From assembly GCA_001510575.1 (NCBI GenBank), contig LNGK01000008.1:3585541-3649540 (forward strand): a stretch of 64,000 bases of DNA. The letters run 5' to 3'. A program made the translations under genes and the position numbers. How positions within the stretch are numbered: position 1 is the stretch's first letter; every line of letters starts with the position of its first letter. Source of the stretch: Knoxdaviesia capensis. Taxonomy: Eukaryota > Ascomycota > Sordariomycetes > Microascales > Gondwanamycetaceae. Positions 24,212 to 34,420 of the stretch are shown piece by piece. The notes under the pieces were generated by a model. That model was not told the origin of the DNA and ran no database searches. It saw only the letters and a list, made by a program, of their open reading frames with translations.

Positions 24212-25062
24212 CTACCGATCAACCACCGCTTGGCGGGGCATATAGACCCATTGTCGCTCAAGATCGGTGTATTTGTGGCCTTGATAGTCGCTATCCCAGA
24301 CCATTTCGACAATCCCCGGCCGGCCGTATTGTCTCGCGTATTGAAGAGCAACCTCGACAATGGGCCTATTTGCTACAGGCACTCCAAAGCGATTCAGGTC
24401 TAGAGACCGGACATCGCAAGCACTGAGGGGTTGGCCATTGCGAATGGTTGTCATGGCCCGCACCATGGCCACGGCGTCGGCCATGTCGTCACTGACGCGA
24501 CCAGTGCCGGGTGCTGGCCGCATGAGGAGGGGGTCGATGGCAAGGCGGCGCAGTTTGTGTTCAAGCGCAAAGTTGAAACTGCCGCTATACACAATAATGT
24601 TCTCGCCGTGATGAGCAACGACTCCTTGCGAAATGCTGTCGAAGAACAGGTTTAGCCGTCTATCTTTTCGTATGAACTGTCGGGCTTCGTCGCTGAACCA
24701 GCCTGGCTCAAGTCCGGCAACATCCCCCACTTGAGACACTACCCGGAGAATCTCGTCACGGTATTCGCTAACGGCTTCGACGTGGGGATCGATGAGCATT
24801 TCGATTTCTTGTGCGGTCGGCCGGCTGTGTAAGACCTTGACAGCTAAAAGCCCCCCGAATGCAATGAATCGTATAGGGGCAACGCTCATAAGAAACTCGT
24901 TGTTTCCAATGGCAGTATCAAGCAGGCCAAGAACTAGATGCACGATACGTGTAAGATGGATGATACAGCTCAGTTAAACAATTCAGGAGCACCCGCACAC
25001 GTACCATGATCAATATCACTCCCATCAAGGTCTAGAGGCTTGGAAGACTTCTGCGCTGGCAT
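24212..25062 (-). CDS. Hypothetical protein with degenerate nucleotidyltransferase-like pattern, 259 aa
   Basis: Exon 1 is 25062–25005 and exon 2 is 24933–24212. A 71-nt intron (GTACGT…CATCTAG) splits a Val codon, giving …DHVLGLLDTAIGNN. I do not recognise a named family with certainty. The order of motifs resembles minimal nucleotidyltransferase-fold proteins (AbiEii/DUF6036 style): an FGGLLAV strand-loop at about residues 46–52, TAQEIEMLIDP where a T-x-D-I-D metal motif would be, a WFSDEAR helix, then YSGSFNFALEHKLRRLA in the position of the usual KL-A helix. The acidic pair is altered (EIE), so catalysis is doubtful. The gene stands alone, with 2.5 kb and 7.6 kb of gene-free DNA on its sides. 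Fungal homologues of unknown function are likely. The fold call is inference from pattern only. Confidence 0.7.
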
Positions 25063-27374
25063 CCTGAGCAGATAGTGGCCTGATATGCAGGCGGCAGTGA
25101 ATGGGGTGGTGGTGTGTTATTAGGTGGGTTGAGAGTGCGTGAGAAAATTATCTCTCTTCACAGCTCCAGCAACCAGAACGAAGACGTTCACGAAGAATGA
25201 CAATCAAAGTACAAAAAATACAAGATATGATAACAGTCCTGTAGTGATCGAGAGGTGGAAGCAACCAACAGGATAGGATGACGAGAAAAGAAAATCCAAG
25301 CACGGAGTCAGCAAATCGACGGGCGGAAGTGTTCGGTGTTCGAAATTGTCCCGAAGAATAGTGGACAAGACAGATCGGATTCGCTGTAATTGTACGTCGA
25401 CTCCTATTAGACCCGGGATTGACAAAGTTCTAGACTTCGATGTAGATGGACACAGGAGAGATGAGTTTCAAAGCCTATTCGGACTGACTGGCCAAAGGTG
25501 GGTATATCGAGAAAATGCCATAAAATGAAGTGTGGATATCAAGCATAGACACGCCGAAAGGGTCCTGTGTGTTGTGCAGGATGGAAGTGTGAGAGGGAAG
25601 CAGTGGAGCAGACTGGATTTGTGAATCTAGAATAACCCCGTAAAAAGGACCTCTGAATCTGGTGGATACGGACAGACAGAGGGAATGAAAAGAAGATACA
25701 AGAAAAAAAAGGCCGAGGTATCACAGGTGGGCGAACACGAGGAGTTGGAGAAGGAGAGGTAGAATTGCGAAAATCCAAGATAAAAAGAAGTGAACTGGGA
25801 AGGAGAAATGAGGAACCAAAAGAGAAAAGGAGGGAGAAGAGGGGAGGAGAATCAAAAAGAGAAATCACTGGAGAGAGTCCGGTTTGACCAGAGAGGGCAG
25901 AGGATAATATAACAGGCCCATTCAGGCCCAGAACAGGCCGACGGATCAGGATTTGTTTTGTCATGACCATCAGAAGTTTATGTTATGTGCCGTCCAAAGG
26001 GGAAAAGGACCAGATGATGGGAAAAAGCGAGAAATAAGCTAGATGGGGGGGCAGTTGGCTGGAATCGGCGACGAACGCGTTCTCGGCCGGGCGACGGTGG
26101 CGGCCCAGGCGGGCTAGGTAGGGATCCAAACAGGGCCAGCCCCGACGCAGCAATGCATGATAATTATCCCATTTGCGACTGGATCGAAAGGAGCTTAAAT
26201 CGGGAGTATCGGGTCTAACGGACGGCGGACATTTCGTAAGAGACCTGCATGCCGTTTGCCTGGAATAACACATCAGCCAGCGGATTGTGCCGTGGATGCA
26301 TATAACACTGCAGCAAAACAAAATCCAGTGTGTTCACATGGCCCGACGAAAAGAACCACGTCACTAATTGGAAGCCGACAGCCCATTTATGCATAGAGGA
26401 TCAGTGCGATTGATTAGACCGGAGGTATCCCTTTCCCACCCAGTACTTACTGATCAGGATAACCTCACGGAAAAGGCAACCGGATTCAGGCCTGGCCAGA
26501 CCATCCCAGCAGAAAACCAGCAATGCCCAGGTTGAGGCCTCATCACCCAAGCCTTGGGGCCAGACCCGACTGGAGGGACACAGCGTGGTTCTAGACCGTA
26601 GCTAATGTAACAACACTAGGCACCCAAAGTCAGAAGTATTTTTTTTCCTGGGGGAGGATGAAACCGGCGACGGCGATGAGAAGGGCGAAAAAGTGTACAT
26701 GTAGGTACTCCAATGCAAGGAACAGATATGGGACTAATCTTTCCCACCGTCGAGTAACTGTGGCAAAAGACTGAAGACCGAGAGCCCAGCCCCATGAAGC
26801 GAGGATTGCCCAAGCGAGATAAACTAGTCGATGCGACTGGAACGAGGACTGAAGTTAGACAAAAAAAAAGAGAAAAGGATTACACAGTCTTTGATAAGAC
26901 TGACGACGTGTTGTGTGTGCGTGGGTTGTGTGTTGCGTATGCTGGGAAATCTACAAACCGGGGTTCATGAGAATAGGTTGAAGCGGAAGTTCTAAGAGAT
27001 CGATGAAGAGACATTGATAATTTTTACACAGACCACGATGATGTTGATTAATTCAGATGAATTCAATCAATTCAAATTGGCATTTTGTGCGCAAGGAGCC
27101 CTGGATTACATAAAAAGGCGAACAGGTCCTGTGACGGCTCGCTGGATGAGGGCTCTGTTTACGGTGAGCTCCTTCCCGAGACCTTTCATTCGTATGTGCA
27201 ACTCCTTCCGCCACAGTCCTCACCAGTGCTCTCTACAGATGCGGAATGGACAGGAAGGAGCGACTTAACCATGGCTGGGTTCCGGGAAAGGAAATAATTT
27301 CGTTGGTGGGCCTAGCCCTAATCCATTAACCCTTTTCTTTTCTCTGTTGCTGGCCTGGAATCTGTCTTCTTTGC

Positions 27375-27376
<2 letters not shown>

Positions 27377-27410
<34 letters not shown>
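27377..27410. repeat. (GT)n microsatellite, about 17 units
   Basis: An uninterrupted GT run ending GCGTGAGTG, in non-coding DNA. Likely length-polymorphic. Confidence 0.9.
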
Positions 27411-27413
<3 letters not shown>

Positions 27414-29276
27414 AGTGTCGGCAATCGTTTCCGGGGGCCTCACCGACCGTCATATGACTCAATCGATCAATTAACGCCATCCGGAGAAGTTATGCAACAT
27501 TAATGCGCCGCCGGGTGTCGTGTGCTGGTTGTCATGCCCACTCCCCGCCGCCGTCTTGGCCCCGTCCGTTCCGTCGACAAGCCTTCGGGGATTTGGATCC
27601 GTGCCACCCCGATCACAAAAACCCCGGAGCTTTCGGACTTGCACAGTCTCCGCAGTATCGGCCGACCCCTGTCAGCGTGGCCGAGCCAAGCTCCGGGGAA
27701 ATCGTGGGGGAGGGAGGGGGCCTGATCCTGTCCGGAGACCCAGCTTTATAAGAGGATGATGAAAACCCCCCATCCGGTGAAGTGGCACGGAACTGACTTG
27801 GACACGGAACTCTTCTGATCTGGATATGATATCATCGTCAGACACGGCCTCTCACCGAATCACACCCTTTGGCCAGGTCAAGATACCAGCCATATCTCCG
27901 GTCGGACACAGTCGACCACCCAACCAACTCGCGCCCCGGTTTGCTTGTCCGTCTGCTGGCCACAGTTGCGTAGTGCAACCGGCTGTCGCAGCATCTTTGT
28001 AGTTCCTGGCATCCCCGCCGGCCATTTCCGGATGGTACAACTGCTAGTGGCGTTGCCTGCCTCTGATTGGATTCTACTCAATCAGAGAGAACTTTTCCAG
28101 CTGCCTGTCTCCAGGTGTTCTTAACCAACTTCTCGGATGCCGGAGCCAGAGTTCCCCCTTCGGGCGAGGCCGGGGAATGTCCGCGTCCAGCTGGTGACAC
28201 GACTTATGCGATGCACACTTTTACACTTTTGAGACAGGAATTCGCTACCATGAGCAAGAATTTGACACCTGTCCAACCTCCTGCATGCCGATGGGGACAC
28301 CGTACTACGCCGGTGAGTGCTGATAATTTGAACAGGCCAAGCTCTCCTCTGTTGCCAGCAATGGTATGTCATTTTCGTTGTCCAAGAACATGCTCGAACG
28401 ATGGCTGGACCCCAAACAAATGACGAAGCCATTTTCTTTTTCTTTCGTCTTCCAGATGAAAAGTCTACCTGGATAAGCCAAGAGATTCGGGTTGTGACCG
28501 GCATACCGCCCAAACGATCAGGGCACCGAGAGACCAACCAGTGCGATCCAATACTCGTATACCACCCTTCTTCATCTCTCCAACCCAGAGAGAAAAGCGG
28601 GGGAGAAAGGGGATGCGGGTATCCTCTTGGCTTGAAATGGCGCACACCGGCCGTGTTGGCCCCATTCTTCATCAGCTGGCTTCCCATCTTTCGGCGGGCC
28701 TCGGCATTTTGGGTTCTTCCGTCCAGACCCCTGGATCTAACGCTAAACACACTAGGCCCCCCAAATCTTCCCCCCTCCTCCACCGTACCTTGAAATACTC
28801 AGAGAGCAGCTCTTTTTTACTATTTACACAGAACGCATCCCCTCTTGTCTCCGCCGTGGATCCTGGAGTTCAGTGACTGACTCGTGGACTACTGTTATAG
28901 CATAGCTGAACATCACCGAACACACCTTGGTGTCCAAGGTACTGTAGTCGTCTATCTCCGACAACTTTTGACTAAATGGCGGACAGGCGGGAATGTCGGA
29001 TTCCCAGAATCCACCGACCAGGCTTGTTACCGACAGCTGGCTGGTCAGTGTCGAATTACAGAACCAGAAAGCTACAGTTCGTGGTATGTGTAGTTATCGC
29101 TCCGACTAACATGCTTCATTTTGGGCGAGATGGCATTTTCTTTTTAGATCCAAAGAGAAAGATCGTTTTCTTGAGGATAGATATCGGGTATGCCGGATCT
29201 CTTTTCTTTTCTTTCCTCCCAACGTTCTCGTCCTTCCGAGAGGGTAACGTCGTAGATTGAGACTATTTTTAGTCAG

Positions 29277-29544
29277 GGCCGAAGGGCGAAAACATTGGTA
29301 AGACCGCCGCCCATGGCACTAGAAGAAGTGCCCAAGGGGCAGAACGAAGCTTGCTGGACCAAGAATACGACGAGATCGAATCAGCCGAGATACTACAGCA
29401 ATTGGGACAAAAGTTCGGGACGAGAATAACGCCAACCACTCTAGTCTTTCTTATTCGACCTACCAAGGTTGAAAACGATCCGGACATCGGCCCATCTCAA
29501 TCTAAGGTTACCACTTTCCAGATATCCGGCAAGAGAGGTTGGTA
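29277..29544 (+). pseudogene. Possible relic of an acyl-carrier-protein-like domain
   Basis: An 88-codon open segment encodes a protein-like sequence ending at TAG (29542–29544). Its core reads LLDQEYDEIESAEILQQLG followed by FGTRITPTTLVF and a proline-threonine pair. The spacing and the -SAEILQQLG-FG-PTTLVF-PT pattern resemble helices 2–4 of a polyketide-synthase carrier domain (GxDSx..EL…LVFxxPT). The serine that would carry phosphopantetheine is replaced by Glu, and there is no adjoining ketosynthase, reductase or other PKS sequence. It could be a scrap of an old PKS gene or a chance resemblance. An ATG at 29351 would give only 64 residues. Confidence 0.25.
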
Positions 29545-29819
29545 GCACAAAGGAGACGAAGAGCAGAGAGGGCGAGGGGAAAACAGGTAAGACAGAACTT
29601 TGATGAATCTTTGTGCATGACTGGCATCTGTTGAGACCGCTACCTAAGACAACAGGTGAACGGACTTTTGCCCTGCCATCGTCCTGTGTATGCACTGGTG
29701 ATGTGACGGGATGAGACCAACGCCAGTACAGCCACCCACCAACCTCGTCTCTTCTTACTGTGCGTTTGTTCCTCTGCCTAGTGTGACCTGAACTGTGTGT
29801 ACTGCAGAACGTTCCCCCC

Positions 29820-29828
29820 NNNNNNNNN
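29820..29828. other. Assembly gap (9 N) in a C-tract
   Basis: Nine N residues lie between two runs of C. True length is unknown. Confidence 0.95.
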
Positions 29829-30145
29829 CCCCCCCCACAAGGATCACCATACAGTACACACGACATATCCCACCCACACCACACCCGACAAACCCCGCCC
29901 GTTACAGCTCCCCACTAAGTTTAAGCCTAAGCCTATCTCGTCCAAACTTTCTCCGTAGACAGAGGGAAAACCACCCAATATGGGACCCCCTTAACCCCTG
30001 CTTAGCAACACCGGCGGTTGCTGGCGTGTTTCCACTGCCTCTAACAAGACTGCCGAGTGTTGCACGATTCACATGCACTGACGGGGTAAGCGAGAGTGTG
30101 ATGAGGCTTTTGTGTTTTCGAGAAGGGGGCTATAGAGATAGACTG

Positions 30146-30178
30146 TACAGTACTGTACATCCTGTACTGTACAGTATG
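30146..30178. repeat. Paired TACTGTACAGTA-type palindromes
   Basis: GTACAGTACTGTAC and TACTGTACAGTA lie about 5 bases apart, two self-complementary copies of the recurring pentanucleotide motif. Confidence 0.7.
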
Positions 30179-31489
30179 AGGGGCCTCTTTGGATAGCACG
30201 GTGTGGCACAGTCGTGGAAGATCTTCATGATCACCTGGTACCGCACCGCATTGGCCAGAGGTTACAGCACAGTAAGGCTGCTGTGATCCTCTCCAGTGGA
30301 AGAGACCGCCCATTGAGAGGATCCAATAGGAGCCCCAGGGCTACACAATGGAACTATCTGCGCGTCCAACTGAGTCTCCCCGATAAGGCCTTCAATGCAC
30401 GGCCAAACCAGTAAGACCGCCCCGATTGCACTTTGTGCGTGCCAACCCATCAAAAAACGAACAAGCATCGGCGATCAACCAGGGGTCCCGGCCACGGCAC
30501 AGACACTGCAGCAGAACCAGGGGGTGCTGGAGGGTGCTCCATGCATGATGTGTACTATACTGTACTGCATACTGTAGGTTCTTAGCTTGGCTAGCAGTTC
30601 GTTCGTCCAAGCTGGAAACTGCAGTGTCTGCTTTTTGTCTCCTTGTCTCTGAGGGGGCCGGATATGAAGTGATCAAAGATGGTGATGGCATCGCGGTGAT
30701 GGTGGACAACCAAGGAAGCACCTCAGATCTTCAGCTGGAAACATTGCCTAGACCTGGTGCACAGCTGTTCTCTTTGCACCCCGGTGCGGACATCTTTAGG
30801 GGACCAACATGCCTCAAGGACTCGGAACATGTGCCGTGGCCCAGAGAAGGGGACATTTCCAAGACAACAAAGAGAGACACATTCCTTGCCTTTTTCTCTC
30901 TTCTGCATTCTTTCCCAACCCACCACCCAACCGCGCGCGCGATCCAGTCAAAAAAGCAGTCTAAGCCAGAAGGACCCTCAAACACTTCCTGTGTGCCCCT
31001 GACTTTCGGTTGAGTGCGCTTTTTCTTTCTTTCTCTTTCCTTTGTCTCACCCCCCTCCCCACTTTCCCTCCCTTCGTCTGGTATTCCTCGCAGCCTCTCT
31101 TTAACGCCAGCCAAGAGATGCCAGAGCATGGACGACGGTAGGTATAGGTTGCACAGCGGAAGGAGGAAGACAGAGCGAGGGAGGGACTCTCTCTGGAAAC
31201 GTGTGTCTCTGGTGATGCTTGCTGCAGGAGCTGGCGAGCTGCTTCTTGCATCTACTGCAGCTAGCAAGTACTGTACTGTAGTACACTGTAGCGGCTGCAT
31301 ATAAAGTTCGTATCAGGGGAAGGCCGCCACGTTAGCTGCGACCTTCGTAAGGTCCGACCAACGGACTAAGATGGCAAGTGGACATTGATGAACAGTTGGG
31401 CTGCTCGTAGTGTACTGTAGATACAGAATAGCGGCTCTTGCTGTCTCGTATCCTGGCTGCCGGTCCCGCTTGCCTAGAACCCACTTACA

Positions 31490-32105
31490 CCACCCTCCCG
31501 CTTAGCACACTGACTTCCACGCACACCCTCCCTCTCTCCCTCTCTCCCTCTCTCCTACCCTCCTCTTCCTCCCTCCGGCCCTCCTAGCAACTTCCGCATC
31601 TCCTTCTCCCGCATCTCTGCTCTCCTTTCTTGTATCTCACACCCCCTTTCTCCTTCCCTTCATGTGTACGAGACAAGATCCTGCCTGGATCCGCCTCGTC
31701 TCCTTAATATATGGACTCTTAATATATGGACTACACCAATTCTCTCTCTCTTCTGCATCTGCTTGATATCTCTTCTTCTTCCTCTCCAATCCATTTACCT
31801 CAACAAACAACATCTTCAGTCTAGCCATCTTAGCTTCATCGATAATCCCAGTCTGCTCTCCATTTTATCTTCCTTTACTTTTTTGGTCTCTAATTTTCTT
31901 TTGTTTTTGTTTTTTCTTTAGCTTTTAGCTATTGTTGACTTACACCCTACACATTCCTGCTTTCAAAAGTCTTCTTATACCATAGCTGTCCTCCATTATC
32001 TTTCCTTCTTATTCCCACCCTTCTTCTTCTTCATCCTCACTCTCCTCTTGCTTCTCATCCAGCTTCTTTTCCTTCCTTTGTTTCTATATCTATTCGTCAG
32101 TTCTT
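31490..32105 (+). promoter_or_regulatory. Pyrimidine-rich upstream/leader tract of the PIR-type gene
   Basis: About 600 bases are dominated by C and T on the plus strand (including TCTCCC repeats near 31530–31556), ending at AGAAG/GTATGT (donor-like, 32111). Long CT tracts near transcription starts are common in highly expressed filamentous-fungal genes. An intron in the 5' untranslated region is possible, from 32111 to an acceptor near 32596 (CTAACTGAG). Confidence 0.4.
31703..31732. repeat. Perfect 15-bp tandem duplication
   Basis: CTTAATATATGGACT occurs twice in direct succession inside the CT-rich tract. A recent slippage-type duplication. Confidence 0.9.
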
Positions 32106-32547
32106 AGAAGGTATGTTACACTCGGCTCTCGGCGCAGCCACGTCTTCGTGAAGTCACCACCCGATGGTGTGACTCGGATGTCAGTCAGATCAACTCAGGA
32201 GCCTATCCCTTCACACACCTCATTGCCCACTCATCACAAATGCATTCTTCTACTGGCCCTCCTGGATTCTCCTGTCCGAGTGGGCAACTCAACTTTGAAC
32301 CTGTTGATACCCTGACCAGACTCGGGACGAACACCAGCTGTTCAAACAACAATCGCATCATCAACTCTTGGTGCGCATGTGTTATTGAGCAGACGTTAAG
32401 CGTTCACCAGAAGTTCTCCCAGGGTCACGATTAAAACCCTACTGCTGTTCCCTTTGCCACCCCGGCCCTCTCTTTGATTTCCATTCCAACCCTCTATCCT
32501 CCTAACCTCTACTGCCTCCCTTTAACCCACCTCTGGCCCCTGTCAGC

Positions 32548-32554
32548 TATAAAA
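32548..32554 (+). promoter_or_regulatory. TATA box candidate of the PIR-type gene
   Basis: TATAAAA lies about 120 bases upstream of the ATG at 32673, in a stretch otherwise poor in A/T, at a distance suited to a short leader. It competes with the alternative of an upstream start and a leader intron. Confidence 0.5.
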
Positions 32555-32672
32555 CCTTCCATCATCGCCATCTGATAAACACATCAACTAACTGAGATCC
32601 TCGAATCGACAGCCTTGCTTCCTTCATACCCTCCCCCCCAAGATACCGGCACAAACAACCCTTACAGCAAAA

Positions 32673-33668
32673 ATGTTCAGCAAGACCATTGTCACTGGCC
32701 TCCTGGCCCTCTCCACCCTCGCTGTGGCTGCCCCCAGCCCACAGGCTGTGACTGAGACTATCGAGCCTGACGGAGCTGCACCGGCTGGATGCTCCGCTAG
32801 CTACGATGGAGAGTTTGAGATTGCTATTGTCGCCACTTCTCCCACCAAGCGCTCCGTCCTCAAGGAGCGTGCCTCGTGTGACATTCCCGGCCTCCTTGTT
32901 GTGACTCTGAAGGATGGCATCCTGACCGATGCTATGGGCCGCATCGGATACATTGCCAGCAACCGCCAGTTCCAGTTTGACGGTCCCCCGCAGGCTGGTG
33001 CCGTTTTCACCGGAGGCTTCTCTATGTGCTCAAACGGCTCGCTGGCTCTGGGCCCCAGCACTGTGTTCTACCAGTGCGTCTCGGGAAGCTTCAGCAACCT
33101 GTACGATGAGCACTGGGCCGCTCAGTGCTCTGCTGCCCACCTGAACGCCATCCCCTGTGCTTCTGATGGCGCCGTTGTCCAGATCCCCGATGGCCAGATT
33201 GTTGGAACCACTATTGTGCAGACCACCATTGTTACCGTTCTCGAGGATGGCCAGCCGCAGGCTGTTCCCACCGAGATCCCCGTTCCTCTGTGCCAAATTA
33301 CCGATGGTCAGGTCCAGGTCCACACCACTCCCTGCGCTGAGCTTCCCGTCACTACTGTGACTCCTACCAACCTTGTTTCCCAGATTTCTGATGGCCAAAT
33401 TCAAATCCCCAACCCCACTGGTTCGACTCCGGCTGCCACCGAATCTGTCCCTGCCGCCGAGACCACTGCCCCTGCTGAGAGCAGCGTGTCTGCCCCCGCT
33501 GCCACCACCCCGGCGCCCACCGAGCCGGCGGCAACGACTGCCCCCGTGACCTCGGAGCCTTCTACTACTCCCGCGGTGCAGCCGGGTGCTGCGGGAAACC
33601 TGCGGGTGGATGGCACCCTCCTCGGAGGACTGATGGCCGGTATCATTGGCGTTGCTGCTCTGATCTAA
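32673..33668 (+). CDS. PIR-type, probably GPI-anchored, covalently linked cell-wall protein, 331 aa
   Basis: Single exon. Residues 1–20 form a signal peptide (…AVAA/PSPQ). A Lys-Arg pair at 59–60 is a likely Kex2 cut site, as in PIR/Hsp150 proteins. Three repeats fit the PIR pattern (Q-[IV]-x-D-G-Q-[IV]-x): residues 170–177, 208–215 and 237–244. In yeast PIR proteins, the first Gln of such repeats is ester-linked to beta-1,3-glucan. Cysteines at 40, 69, 119, 135, 152, 162, 207 and 221 make disulphides likely. After residue 245 comes a Thr/Ala/Pro/Ser-rich stalk for O-mannosylation. The C-terminus is a hydrophobic tail (GGLMAGIIGVAALI) preceded by small residues, a GPI signal. Having both PIR repeats and a GPI tail would anchor it to wall and membrane. 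Strong C-ending codon bias suggests abundant expression. Confidence 0.9.
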   Translation: MFSKTIVTGLLALSTLAVAAPSPQAVTETIEPDGAAPAGCSASYDGEFEIAIVATSPTKRSVLKERASCDIPGLLVVTLKDGILTDAMGRIGYIASNRQFQFDGPPQAGAVFTGGFSMCSNGSLALGPSTVFYQCVSGSFSNLYDEHWAAQCSAAHLNAIPCASDGAVVQIPDGQIVGTTIVQTTIVTVLEDGQPQAVPTEIPVPLCQITDGQVQVHTTPCAELPVTTVTPTNLVSQISDGQIQIPNPTGSTPAATESVPAAETTAPAESSVSAPAATTPAPTEPAATTAPVTSEPSTTPAVQPGAAGNLRVDGTLLGGLMAGIIGVAALI

Positions 33669-34420
33669 TCTGGCCTTTTTCCTTTTCCGTTGAGGAGAAG
33701 TAGTAATGGGAGGGCTCCAGAGTCTTGTGTGTTGATGGCCATGAGCCGTCGTTCAACGGTTGAATGTGCATGGGATATAGCAAGTATCGCGATGGATGAG
33801 GCAATAGCTCCTGGATTGAGAAGCCTCTCGGCAAAGCTTTGCTGAGAAGAGCACCACCAGCTAGTCAGTTTGCCAGGTAATGAATTGGGTGGGCCTGTCT
33901 TTTGTTGCTTGTATCACCTTTTGTTTTCTTCTGGGTGTATGATTTCAGGTTCGTTTGGGGATACTGTCATGGTTGGGGAAAAGGAATCCCCCCCCCCTTT
34001 TTTTTTTTTTTTTAAATTTTAAATCACGAGTAGTTAAAATACCACCAGAACTTTTCTGTACGGTGCAAAAATTCCAAGATGTGCTGTAGACAGATACAAG
34101 ATTTTCTTCAAAGAGCCTGTCATGCAATAAGGCCGATAGATAAGTGCGACAGCAGGGTCGATTTAGGGCTAGCTTTACAAGACAAGTATTGGATACTGCA
34201 AGACTACATCGTCGTTCAAAATTCACAATTTCACTTGCGACAGTCCGTTCGTAGAAGCAGCCGTATATATTATTCCAGTTGTCAAGAAAAGTCAAGAGGG
34301 AAAGTGGTTGGTAAGGTGTACATTTGCCATGATTCCAAACACCAGCTAGACCAGTCACTCGCAAGCCGAGCCCTCTATAAGGATCGGGAACAAACAGGGC
34401 TGAGAAAACAAACGGCCGGC
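33669..34420. other. Convergent intergenic region (PIR-type gene and SGNH/FG-GAP gene)
   Basis: The 3' ends of two convergent genes share about 750 bases. The stretch contains a C-run/T-run block at about 33989–34012 and otherwise nothing recognisable. Confidence 0.6.

Larger units (their letters stand above)
25063..32672. other. 7.6-kb region with no convincing gene, ending in a CT-rich leader
   Basis: Only short or low-complexity frames occur. Notable content: a (GT)17 microsatellite (about 27377–27410), a carrier-protein-like open segment (29277–29544), a 9-N gap (29820–29828), several TACTG-type arrays (30146–30178, 30552–30580, 31266–31290), a 15-bp tandem duplication (31703–31732), and about 600 bases of strongly pyrimidine-rich DNA (31490–32105) leading to the PIR-type gene. 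Confidence 0.55.
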
